Assembly (NCBI GenBank): GCA_025922755.1
Contig: JAICHE010000045.1
Location: 1 to 7,698, forward strand
DNA: 7,698 bases
Direction: 5' to 3'
DNA from: Nitrososphaeraceae archaeon
Lineage (GTDB): Archaea > Thermoproteota > Nitrososphaeria > Nitrososphaerales > Nitrosopumilaceae
Part shown: positions 1-6,474 of the stretch, piece after piece
How the letters are laid out: each line of letters begins with the position of its first letter
Numbering within the stretch: the stretch's first letter is position 1
Notes under the pieces: model-generated
Databases searched by the model: none
The model's input: only the letters and a program-made list of their open reading frames with translations
Told to the model about the DNA's origin: nothing
Made by a program: the position numbers and the translations under genes

Positions 1-3000
1 TCAGTGTCTTTTTCTTGGCACTTTACCTTTTGGTGGCTAATGCTTAGGCTAGACCTGTCAATTACCTCAGTGTCTTGTTTTACTATAATGTCGGATATTT
101 CTCCGGTGTAGTCAAACCATACTTCTACTCTCATTTCAGCCAAGTGACCCATTCCAACTTGTGGGACGCCAAAGAGGAACTCTTGGACTTTGAGGTCTTT
201 GCTTGCATATACTGTTGCAGTAAATGAGTTCACAGCACCAATCTCTATTGATTGTTGATCAAATGGAGTGTGGTGATTATCAGTAATTGTAAAGAAGTTA
301 TCATTGAAAGCAAATCCACTATCAACCATCATTGTTTCACGAGTTTCATGGTTTACACCAAATGTTGGTCTAGTATCCCAGTGATTCATACCACCATCAT
401 TTTCACATGCATCTCCAATACCATCACCATCAGTATCTAGTTGATCTGGGTTTGGAACAGATGGACAATTATCAAATTCGTCTGGAATTCCATCTTTGTC
501 AGCATCAGTCTTGAAGGTGTTTGTAATGGTACATGATACGGATTCTCCTACCTCAACCTTAACTGTGGTTCCGTTAATTTGGAATCCACCATTGTTTTGA
601 TCATTCCACTCACAAACCCACTCACTAGCATTATACCAAATGTGTTCGGTTTCACTTAGGACATAAGTTCCTGCTACAAATCCTGTTCCATTTGTTACTA
701 TGCCAAAGGTGTCAAATCCTACTGGAACTCCTGAAAATCCAGTCTCACCATTAGCAAAGAGAGTAAAGTTTGCAATTGTTGCTGAACCGCTTTCGTTGTT
801 CTCTACTACTTTTGCCAAAGTCAAGCCAGGGCCAATATCGTCATTGGTGATAGTACAGGTTACTTCAGTCTGACCTTCTGTAAGCATAATTGTATTATTA
901 ATTACTGGAACATCATCACAAGACCAGTTAAGTGGAGTATAGCCTCCAAGGCCTATTTCAGATAAAGAGTATTTGGTGTTTGCAAATATGGTTTCAAATA
1001 CTCCTGAGCCACCAGCGTTTGAAAAGTCACGAGTGGCATTCCCATTGACTGCCTTTGCGGATAATGTAAAGTCATCTTCAATTGCATTTCCACCATCATT
1101 CATTACCAAGCCTTTTTGTAATCTTAGAGTTGGTGCAATGTCATCGTTGGTTATGGTACAAGTTGCTGATTGACCTTCAAGTAGTGTAACTACAGTTCCT
1201 TCTAAAATGCCACCATCACAACTCCAGTTGCTTTGAGTGTAACCATCTTTTGTTAATTCAGATAATGAGTATCCAGTGTTTGCAAAGATGGTCTCAAATT
1301 CACCAGAGCCACCGGTGTTGTTAAAGTTGCGGGCATCATTTGGTGCTGCTGCAGTAGCAAATAGTGTAAAGTCATCAGAAATTGCATTTCCACCATCGTT
1401 AGGTGTTACTAGTTTTACTAATTTGAGAGTAGGTGCAATATCATCATTAGTGATGGTACAGATCACCTTGCTTCCCTTTGCCAGAGCAATAGCACCATCC
1501 ACGACAGACACGTCGCTGTCACATGACCAAGTTCCAGAGGTATACCCATCTGGTCCATATTCTGATAGGATATAAGTCATGTTTGCGTATATTTTGTGGA
1601 ATGTAGTTGAATCTCCAGAATCACTAAAGTTTCTTGTATTGTCTTCAGTTGTGTTTGCAGACAAGGTAAATTCTCCAGAAGATACAATTCCACCATCATT
1701 TGTATTTACTATCTTTTTCAAGTTTAGTAGAGGAGCAAGTTCTGGATCAACGTTGATTGTCATAGTATAAGATAAAACACTATCAGAATCCCCATCATTT
1801 ACTTTGAATTCAAAGGTTGTAAGAGGACTTTCAGCAGCATCAGTTTCTGGAACATATTTGAGGTTGCCTGAGTTCAATTCAGATACTAAGATTATTTGAT
1901 CCTGCAGTACATCGAACCCATTAAGTTCTAAAGTGCCAGCATCCTCAAGAGCGGTTATTTTGATTGATTCGAGTTGATCTCCTGAATCATTATCACTGAA
2001 TGGGAAGTCAGATGATAGGAATACATAGACAGTGTTTTCTGGAGTGATAACAGTATTATCATTTGATGTTGGTGGATCATTAACTTCTCCTACAGTAATT
2101 GATACGGTAGCAGTGTCAATGAATTCGCCATCAGTGATTGTGTAAGTGAAAGTGTCAGCAAAGTTCTCAGTGCCATCATGGATGTATTGTAGTTGGCCAG
2201 ATACTTCTGAGACGGTTCCATATGCTGGTTGGGTAAAGTTTGCAATTGTTGGGATGCTGTCAGTGTCAGTGTCGTTTGCAAGAACATCAACAGATATGGT
2301 TCCTGCCTCAGCGACAGATGCAAAGTCATCTACTGCTACTGGTGGGTCATTTACAGGGTTTACGCTAATGGATACTGTAGCAATATTGCTGTCGGCCTTT
2401 CCGTCATTGACCTTGAATGTAAAGGTGTCTGGTCCGTTGTAGTCTGCATCTGGAGTGTAAGTTATTGCACCAGTACTGCTATTAAATCCTGTCAAATTAC
2501 CGTTTGATGGCAAGTCAACAAGAACAAATGTAAGAGTATCAGGATTGGTGTCAGATCCTGTTAGTGTGATGGGTAATGCATTGTCTTCATCAGTTGAAAC
2601 TTCTTGGTTGTTTGCAGTTGGAGGGACATTATCAAAAATATTTTCTATCGTACAAATTGCTTTTTCATTAGCATTAAGCGTAATAGTCTCAGTAAGAGTT
2701 GCATTTTGATTATTTACTGAACAGCTAAATAGACCCCCATCTACTGGCGAATATCCATCAGGACCACTATGTTCTAAAAGTGTGTAAGTAACTCCTTCTT
2801 CAACTATGAAGGATTTCGTGCTGTTTCCAAATACTGTTATATCATTACCTTGATTACTAGGATGATCTGCAGTTAATTGCCATTCTCCAGAAGTGGCATT
2901 ACCACCATTTGACTCATTAACAATTTTGGTTAAAGTGAGTTCAGGTGCAGTTAAAGGGAAAATCACATTAAAAGCATCAAGATTGATTTGACCACCATCG

Positions 3001-3800
3001 CATCCACCATTTCCTTTTACTTCTACACATTCAATTTGAAATGATTTACCATCAACGTCAACTGCATGATTTACCCAATCATCAGGACTTGCAACATGTG
3101 CACCAAAGGCAGCTATCACATGAGGATTAGTTGTTGTAAAATTAACATAAAGTTGAGTAGATTCAGTATTTCCTCCTTGGAATGAAGGATCCCCCTCAGA
3201 CACATAACCAATATCATTGATAGTTACATTGCCTTCTGGTGAAAATAACCAAAATTGGGTCTGATTCAAAGGAAGATTTCTAAAAGATTGACTTGGCTGC
3301 TCTGTGGAATTTATGGTTCCATTAGTAGTATTCATCATTGGGATTGGTATTTGCATATTATCTGAAGACCAATTTTCACAAACTTCTCCAGGATATGCAA
3401 TAAGACAAGGGTGAGGATCATCATTTCTATCAAATGAGGTGATATAATCAAAGGTATGTTTTACCACGTTTCCTTGAGTTTTTGTGATGTCCCAACTAAT
3501 CACCAATTTCTGCCAAGGAGCATCAACTTCAAGGCCTGTAACATCAACTCGTACTGGAATTGATGAACCTTCTCTGTACCCTGCTTCGAATGTTATGTTT
3601 CCACCACTCCATTCATCAGCAGTATCACAAGGCCAATAATTAGGGGGTTGACCTTGATTAAGACATGCTTCAATTGAACCAACGCCAGTTTGTCCTCTAC
3701 CGTCAGAATCAATTGCAAATGCATCAATGGATGAGCTAAAAATAATTGTTGTAGAAAATACAAAAAGTACCAATGCAATTTTTAGTGTGTTGTATTTCAT
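1..3800 (-). CDS. Secreted multidomain surface protein (adhesin-like), C-terminus beyond the left edge
   Basis: The frame is open for 1266 codons from ATG (3798-3800) to the left edge with no stop, so the protein is incomplete. Residues 1-29 form a signal peptide: Lys2/Lys7, a hydrophobic core, and a likely cut after AFA at 29. Residues 30-287 are a beta-rich domain I cannot name. Then come a prealbumin-like (SpaA/CnaB-like) domain (288-390), three cadherin-like/bacterial-Ig modules (393-690), four more prealbumin-like domains (692-1097), thrombospondin type-3 Ca repeats (1099-1135), and an unassigned domain (from 1136). Sequons N-X-S/T are dense (ten in about the first 302 residues), as expected of an exported archaeal glycoprotein. 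The product should be extracellular. Anchoring cannot be judged because the C-terminus is missing. Adhesion or a structural cell-surface role is an inference from architecture; no catalytic motif is seen. The gene has its own upstream region and is separated from the metG cluster by a probable terminator. Confidence 0.9.
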   Translation of the reverse strand, partial: MKYNTLKIALVLFVFSTTIIFSSSIDAFAIDSDGRGQTGVGSIEACLNQGQPPNYWPCDTADEWSGGNITFEAGYREGSSIPVRVDVTGLEVDAPWQKLVISWDITKTQGNVVKHTFDYITSFDRNDDPHPCLIAYPGEVCENWSSDNMQIPIPMMNTTNGTINSTEQPSQSFRNLPLNQTQFWLFSPEGNVTINDIGYVSEGDPSFQGGNTESTQLYVNFTTTNPHVIAAFGAHVASPDDWVNHAVDVDGKSFQIECVEVKGNGGCDGGQINLDAFNVIFPLTAPELTLTKIVNESNGGNATSGEWQLTADHPSNQGNDITVFGNSTKSFIVEEGVTYTLLEHSGPDGYSPVDGGLFSCSVNNQNATLTETITLNANEKAICTIENIFDNVPPTANNQEVSTDEDNALPITLTGSDTNPDTLTFVLVDLPSNGNLTGFNSSTGAITYTPDADYNGPDTFTFKVNDGKADSNIATVSISVNPVNDPPVAVDDFASVAEAGTISVDVLANDTDTDSIPTIANFTQPAYGTVSEVSGQLQYIHDGTENFADTFTYTITDGEFIDTATVSITVGEVNDPPTSNDNTVITPENTVYVFLSSDFPFSDNDSGDQLESIKITALEDAGTLELNGFDVLQDQIILVSELNSGNLKYVPETDAAESPLTTFEFKVNDGDSDSVLSYTMTINVDPELAPLLNLKKIVNTNDGGIVSSGEFTLSANTTEDNTRNFSDSGDSTTFHKIYANMTYILSEYGPDGYTSGTWSCDSDVSVVDGAIALAKGSKVICTITNDDIAPTLKLVKLVTPNDGGNAISDDFTLFATAAAPNDARNFNNTGGSGEFETIFANTGYSLSELTKDGYTQSNWSCDGGILEGTVVTLLEGQSATCTITNDDIAPTLRLQKGLVMNDGGNAIEDDFTLSAKAVNGNATRDFSNAGGSGVFETIFANTKYSLSEIGLGGYTPLNWSCDDVPVINNTIMLTEGQTEVTCTITNDDIGPGLTLAKVVENNESGSATIANFTLFANGETGFSGVPVGFDTFGIVTNGTGFVAGTYVLSETEHIWYNASEWVCEWNDQNNGGFQINGTTVKVEVGESVSCTITNTFKTDADKDGIPDEFDNCPSVPNPDQLDTDGDGIGDACENDGGMNHWDTRPTFGVNHETRETMMVDSGFAFNDNFFTITDNHHTPFDQQSIEIGAVNSFTATVYASKDLKVQEFLFGVPQVGMGHLAEMRVEVWFDYTGEISDIIVKQDTEVIDRSSLSISHQKVKCQEKDT
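396..506 (-). other. Thrombospondin type-3 calcium-binding repeats of the surface protein
   Basis: Residues 1099-1135 contain DADKDGIPDEFDNCPSVPNP followed by DQLDTDGDGIGDACEND. This is a near-consensus pair of TSP type-3 repeats with the usual DxDxDG loops and the NCP and DAC cysteines (Cys1112, Cys1132). Such repeats bind Ca and act as a stiff linker in secreted proteins. Here they join the prealbumin-like tandem to a C-terminal domain. Confidence 0.92.
510..1727 (-). repeat. Four tandem prealbumin-like domains, repeat period about 300 bp
   Basis: Residues 692-1097 are four in-frame units at 1428-1727, 1128-1427, 825-1127 and 510-824. Each begins with L-x-L-x-K, has YxLSE in the middle, then W-x-C, and ends with CTITN. 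The repeat is visible in DNA: the segment coding CTITNDDI recurs near 1437-1462, 1137-1162 and 834-859. The middle two units are closest in sequence, for example 29 of 33 bases match between the stretches starting at about 1366 and 1066. The last unit is the most diverged and slightly longer. The pattern points to duplication of a single domain inside the gene. Confidence 0.85.
1728..2624 (-). repeat. Three cadherin-like / bacterial Ig-like modules within the surface protein
   Basis: Residues 393-690 hold three modules of about 90-110 residues. The first two end with the NDPP linker (485-487 and 575-577) typical of tandem VCBS/cadherin-like repeats in large bacterial and archaeal adhesins. 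Module one has YTPDADYNGPDTFTFKVNDG, module two has DTFTYTITDGEF, and module three has FEFKVNDGDSDS preceded by the FSDNDSGDQL type of motif seen in long repetitive surface proteins. Acidic loops suggest Ca binding between modules, but this is an inference. The modules separate prealbumin-like domain 1 from domains 2-5. Confidence 0.75.
2631..2939 (-). other. Prealbumin-like (SpaA/CnaB-like) domain 1 of the surface protein
   Basis: Residues 288-390 start with LTLTKIVNESNGG, carry TLLEHSGPDGY in the middle and end with CTIEN. This is the same pattern as the four tandem domains further on, but this copy is set apart from them by the cadherin-like modules. Candidate isopeptide residues are Lys292, Glu343 and Asn387; the candidate disulfide is Cys360-Cys383. 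It is the most diverged copy: it has FSC where the others have W-x-C, and CTIEN where they have CTITN. Confidence 0.7.
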
Positions 3801-3830
3801 CGCTATGTATTTTCATAATACAGACAAATT

Positions 3831-3838
3831 GTATTAAA
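3831..3838 (-). promoter_or_regulatory. Candidate TATA box of the surface protein gene
   Basis: On the minus strand this reads TTTAATAC. It lies about 30 nt upstream of the ATG. With the usual archaeal spacing of about 25 nt, transcription would start near 3808 and leave a leader of about 8 nt, fitting the short or absent leaders common in archaea. No clear Shine-Dalgarno sequence precedes the ATG. A rival TATA-like TATATTT lies at 3939-3945 and would give a leader of over 100 nt. Nothing here proves which one is used. Confidence 0.35.
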
Positions 3839-3900
3839 GGTAGTTTTGTGTCATAGAGGTTTTTTACACATTTACAATAACTTTTAGGAATAAAATGTAT

Positions 3901-3924
3901 GTTGTCACATGATATGTTGACAAC
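3901..3924. promoter_or_regulatory. Inverted repeat in the promoter region, candidate operator
   Basis: Perfect 7-bp arms GTTGTCA (3901-3907) and TGACAAC (3918-3924) are separated by 10 bp. The site sits 101-124 nt upstream of the surface protein ATG in otherwise AT-rich DNA, and upstream of the nearer TATA candidate. If the farther TATA-like box (3939-3945) were used, the repeat would overlap the transcription start. Arm length and spacing suit a dimeric regulator. A role as a transcript hairpin is less likely unless the distal promoter is real. Confidence 0.4.
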
Positions 3925-3989
3925 TTTTCGTTTTATGCAAATATAGAATTTGTAAAAATATTTTAAAAACAAGAATAACACGGACAAAC

Positions 3990-4018
3990 AAAAAAATGCA
4001 AAACAAATTTCAAAAAAA
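3990..4018 (-). terminator. Oligo-T terminator after the ahcY-metG-hydrolase cluster
   Basis: Just downstream of the hydrolase stop codon the minus strand has two runs of seven T (4012-4018 and 3990-3996) within a T-rich stretch and no strong stem-loop. Archaeal RNA polymerase terminates at such T tracts without a hairpin. The position, between the last gene of the cluster and a new promoter region, supports the call. Confidence 0.55.
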
Positions 4019-4026
4019 GTTTAGGA

Positions 4027-4782
4027 TCATGGAAAAGATTTCAAAACTGCAGCATAACTGGCAAACCTATGATTCTCTGGCCCAACCTTTTTTTGATTAT
4101 ACTTTGAAATTACTTTTCCTGAAGCACCATTCAAGCCTAATGGACCTGCAACAAAATTTGCCTTATCGGCCCAAAACAAAACCTCATCAGTTGGACTGTA
4201 ATAGTTTACAATTTTGTCTCTAATCGCCTTACCCAAAAGTGGCCCGTATTTTTTTGAAGACGGAATATCGCTAGTAATTGATGCTCCAAAAAAGTGCACA
4301 CTCTCAATTATACCGGTGTTTTGGTTCTTTTTTGCCAATCTCTCAATTGTGCTTAAAATAACCTGTGAACCCAAGGAATGGCCCATCAACCGTATCTTAG
4401 TTTTAGGACTAATTGACTTGAAATCCTCAATAAACATGCTTAAATTACGTCCATTTTTCTTTGCGATCATTACACCCACATCCAAGGCTTGTTTAGCATA
4501 AGCAATCAAGTGGGCCCCAGTCGTGTTAGAATCATAACTATACCCAATAACTGGATGAGTATAGCCTAGGCGCCGGAGTTTATTTCTGGCAATTACTGCT
4601 TTTGCAACGGCGCCTGCATTGTCATTTCTAAGTCCGTGAATCATTATTGTAAGTTCTTTTGAATCCATTAATTTTTCAAAATATTTTTTCGGATATAGAT
4701 AATACGGATTTTTCTTTAATGTCTCACCGCTAGAAAGATCGTAGTATCCCCTTGTAGATATCCTAGGAATAGGTTTTGTCAT
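4027..4782 (-). CDS. Alpha/beta hydrolase, serine-esterase/lipase-like, substrate unknown
   Basis: The protein has 251 residues and no signal peptide or membrane segment, so it is probably cytosolic. The fold signature is clear: TIMIHG at 45-50 supplies the strand and oxyanion-hole HG; YSYDS at 81-85 is the next strand; and RLMGHSLGSQV at 131-141 is the nucleophile elbow GxSxG with Ser136. Asp199 in YSPTDEVL and His238 in GPENHRF complete a plausible Ser-Asp-His triad. It resembles the loosely defined lipase-like hydrolases of unknown function (DUF726/DUF900-like); the substrate cannot be inferred. The start ATG lies 2 nt after the metG stop, so it is almost certainly translated from the same transcript. 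No strong Shine-Dalgarno sequence is seen. T-rich terminator-like sequence follows its stop. Confidence 0.85.
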   Translation of the reverse strand: MTKPIPRISTRGYYDLSSGETLKKNPYYLYPKKYFEKLMDSKELTIMIHGLRNDNAGAVAKAVIARNKLRRLGYTHPVIGYSYDSNTTGAHLIAYAKQALDVGVMIAKKNGRNLSMFIEDFKSISPKTKIRLMGHSLGSQVILSTIERLAKKNQNTGIIESVHFFGASITSDIPSSKKYGPLLGKAIRDKIVNYYSPTDEVLFWADKANFVAGPLGLNGASGKVISKYNQKKVGPENHRFASYAAVLKSFP

Positions 4783-4784
4783 GT

Positions 4785-6440
4785 TTATCCGGTATGCCCT
4801 AACTGTTTTTTGTATTTTTTAATATCTTCTGGTTCAACCTTTGCAAATAACGGAGATGCTTCGCCTAATTTGTGTCCTGGTTTTATTTGGAGTTCTGACA
4901 ATGAATTCCAATTGTTTTCTTTAACACTTCCTTGTAAACCAAGTTGAGTCCAAATTTTTTCTGAAGAGGTTGGAAGGAAAGGAAATAATGCAATAGATAA
5001 ACTCCTGGCAGCATTTGCAGACAAGTAAACACATGTTGAAGTTCCAGGTCCTTTCTTCCATGGTTCTTTGTGTTGAAAGTATTGATTGAAAAAGGATGAA
5101 AACTCCATGATTTTTTTCAAAGCCCTATCCAAATGGTTTTGTTCTAATAGTTCACCTAACTCATTTGCAAGATTTTTAATTTTATTTTCTGCCTCTTGAT
5201 CTTTTTCATCATATTCTTCAGGTTCTGGAACTACACCGCCAAATGCCTTTTTGGTGAATCCCAAGGCACGATTTACAAAGTTCCCAAGATTTCCAATTAA
5301 TTCAGAGTTTATTCGGGTGGTAAAGTCATCCCAATCAAAGTTCAAATCATCTTGAGAGTAAGGATTTATTGCTACAAGATAATATCTCAAATAATCTGCA
5401 GGGTAGTACTGTAAAAACTCCTTCAGACCAATATACCAATTTCTGCTCTTTGAAATTTTCTTTGACTGTAATGTGAGATGTCCTCTTGTTGGAATGTAGT
5501 CAGGTAATTTGTATTCCTCGTTTATTCCTAATCGCATGGCAGGCAAAAACAAAAAGTGGTGATAGACAATGTCTTTTCCAATAAAATGGTAAATGTCTGC
5601 TGAATTCCAAAACTCTTTGCCATCAATTCCCTTGTCGTTTAGAAACTTGATTGCAGTAGAAATGTATGCCAAATGGTTGTCAAACCACCCATAAAACACC
5701 TGCTCCTTTGCCTCATCAAGTGGAATTGGCACTCCCCAGGAGATATCACGTGTAATATCCCAGTCAACAAGCCCTGTTTTTATCCAATTTTGAACATATT
5801 TTTTTACATCTTTTTGCAGATTTTGATTTTCTTCTAGCCACTTTGATAAAGAATCTCCAAAGCTTTTTAATTTGAAAAAGTAATGTGTTGTTTTTTCTTT
5901 TGTAGGTGTCTGACCGCAAATTGAACATTTAGGGTCAGAAATTTCTTCAGGAACCCTGCCGCAGCTCTCACAGAGATCAGAGTATTGGTCCTCGGCATTG
6001 CAATATGGACATATTCCTTTTACATATCTGTCTGGAAGGAATTTTTTGTCATTGTTGCAATAAAATTGAATGATTTCTTTTTGGTAAATGTGTCCTGCAT
6101 CATTTAGCTTTGTAAAAACATCCTGAACAAATTTTATGTTTTCAGGTGAGCTTGTCTGATAAAAAAAATCAAAATCAATTCCAAATGCCGTAAAATCCTC
6201 ATAGTCACGTTTATTCCAGTATGCAACATATTCACTAGTGGATTTTCCTTCTTTTTCAGATTGAATTAAAATTGGAGTTCCAAAGTCATCAGAAGCACAA
6301 ACATAGTATGCCTCTACACCTTTTAGTTTTAGAAATCGTGTTGTGACATCAGCAGGCAAATAAGTAGATGCCACGTGACCTAGATGAATCTCACCATTAG
6401 CATATGGTAATGCACTTGTAATGATTGCTTTGTCTCTCAT
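4785..6440 (-). CDS. metG: Methionyl-tRNA synthetase (archaeal type)
   Basis: This cytosolic class I synthetase charges tRNA(Met) with methionine using ATP. It is 551 residues long. ITSALPYANGEIHLGH at 7-22 holds the HIGH motif as HLGH (19-22). The connective-peptide zinc knuckles appear as CPYC (144-147), CESC (157-160) and CSIC (172-175). GRDISWGVPIP-type sequence (RDISWGVPIP at 231-240), GWFDNHLAYI and the signature KISKS (328-332, usual form KMSKS or KFSKS) follow. The anticodon-binding helical domain runs from about 370 to 545. The protein stops before the EMAP-II/Trbp111-like tRNA-binding domain found at the end of longer bacterial enzymes; many archaea encode that part separately or lack it. 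It begins 34 nt after the ahcY stop and ends 2 nt before the hydrolase start, suggesting an operon with both. Confidence 0.97.
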   Translation of the reverse strand: MRDKAIITSALPYANGEIHLGHVASTYLPADVTTRFLKLKGVEAYYVCASDDFGTPILIQSEKEGKSTSEYVAYWNKRDYEDFTAFGIDFDFFYQTSSPENIKFVQDVFTKLNDAGHIYQKEIIQFYCNNDKKFLPDRYVKGICPYCNAEDQYSDLCESCGRVPEEISDPKCSICGQTPTKEKTTHYFFKLKSFGDSLSKWLEENQNLQKDVKKYVQNWIKTGLVDWDITRDISWGVPIPLDEAKEQVFYGWFDNHLAYISTAIKFLNDKGIDGKEFWNSADIYHFIGKDIVYHHFLFLPAMRLGINEEYKLPDYIPTRGHLTLQSKKISKSRNWYIGLKEFLQYYPADYLRYYLVAINPYSQDDLNFDWDDFTTRINSELIGNLGNFVNRALGFTKKAFGGVVPEPEEYDEKDQEAENKIKNLANELGELLEQNHLDRALKKIMEFSSFFNQYFQHKEPWKKGPGTSTCVYLSANAARSLSIALFPFLPTSSEKIWTQLGLQGSVKENNWNSLSELQIKPGHKLGEASPLFAKVEPEDIKKYKKQLGHTG

Positions 6441-6474
6441 TTGTAATCTGGATTGTATTAGGAGTTAAGAAGTT

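Noticed and set aside
1..3. Apparent TGA stop on the minus strand at the left edge
   Set aside because: It is out of frame: the last full codon of the surface protein is at 3-5, and bases 2-1 begin a GA-codon (Asp or Glu).
510..1727. CRISPR array or mobile element as an explanation for the regular repeats
   Set aside because: The 300-bp period is in frame, coding and diverged like protein domains; there are no short identical repeats with unique spacers and no transposase or terminal inverted repeats.
252..2507. Plus-strand ORFs of 62-99 codons (for example 1276-1575, 2146-2442, 2229-2507) and a minus-strand one at 2090-2329
   Set aside because: They lie opposite or out of frame within the long surface protein frame. 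The plus-strand ones at 973-1173 and 1276-1575 resemble each other only because they are antisense to the same domain repeat.
3847..3870. Possible hairpin TGTGT...ACACA in the upstream region
   Set aside because: The arms are only 5 bp, a length expected by chance in AT-rich DNA.
3736..3987. Minus-strand ORF of 83 codons across the intergenic region
   Set aside because: It overlaps the start of the surface protein in another frame, has an AT-driven composition (Phe, Tyr, Lys, Ile, Cys) and shows no recognisable motif.
3801..4026. tRNA or structured RNA in the intergenic region
   Set aside because: No cloverleaf, box C/D or GC-rich stem structure could be found; the region is AT-rich throughout.
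3996..4501. Plus-strand ORFs opposite the hydrolase
   Set aside because: They are antisense to a well-supported gene with an intact catalytic triad, and show no family features of their own.
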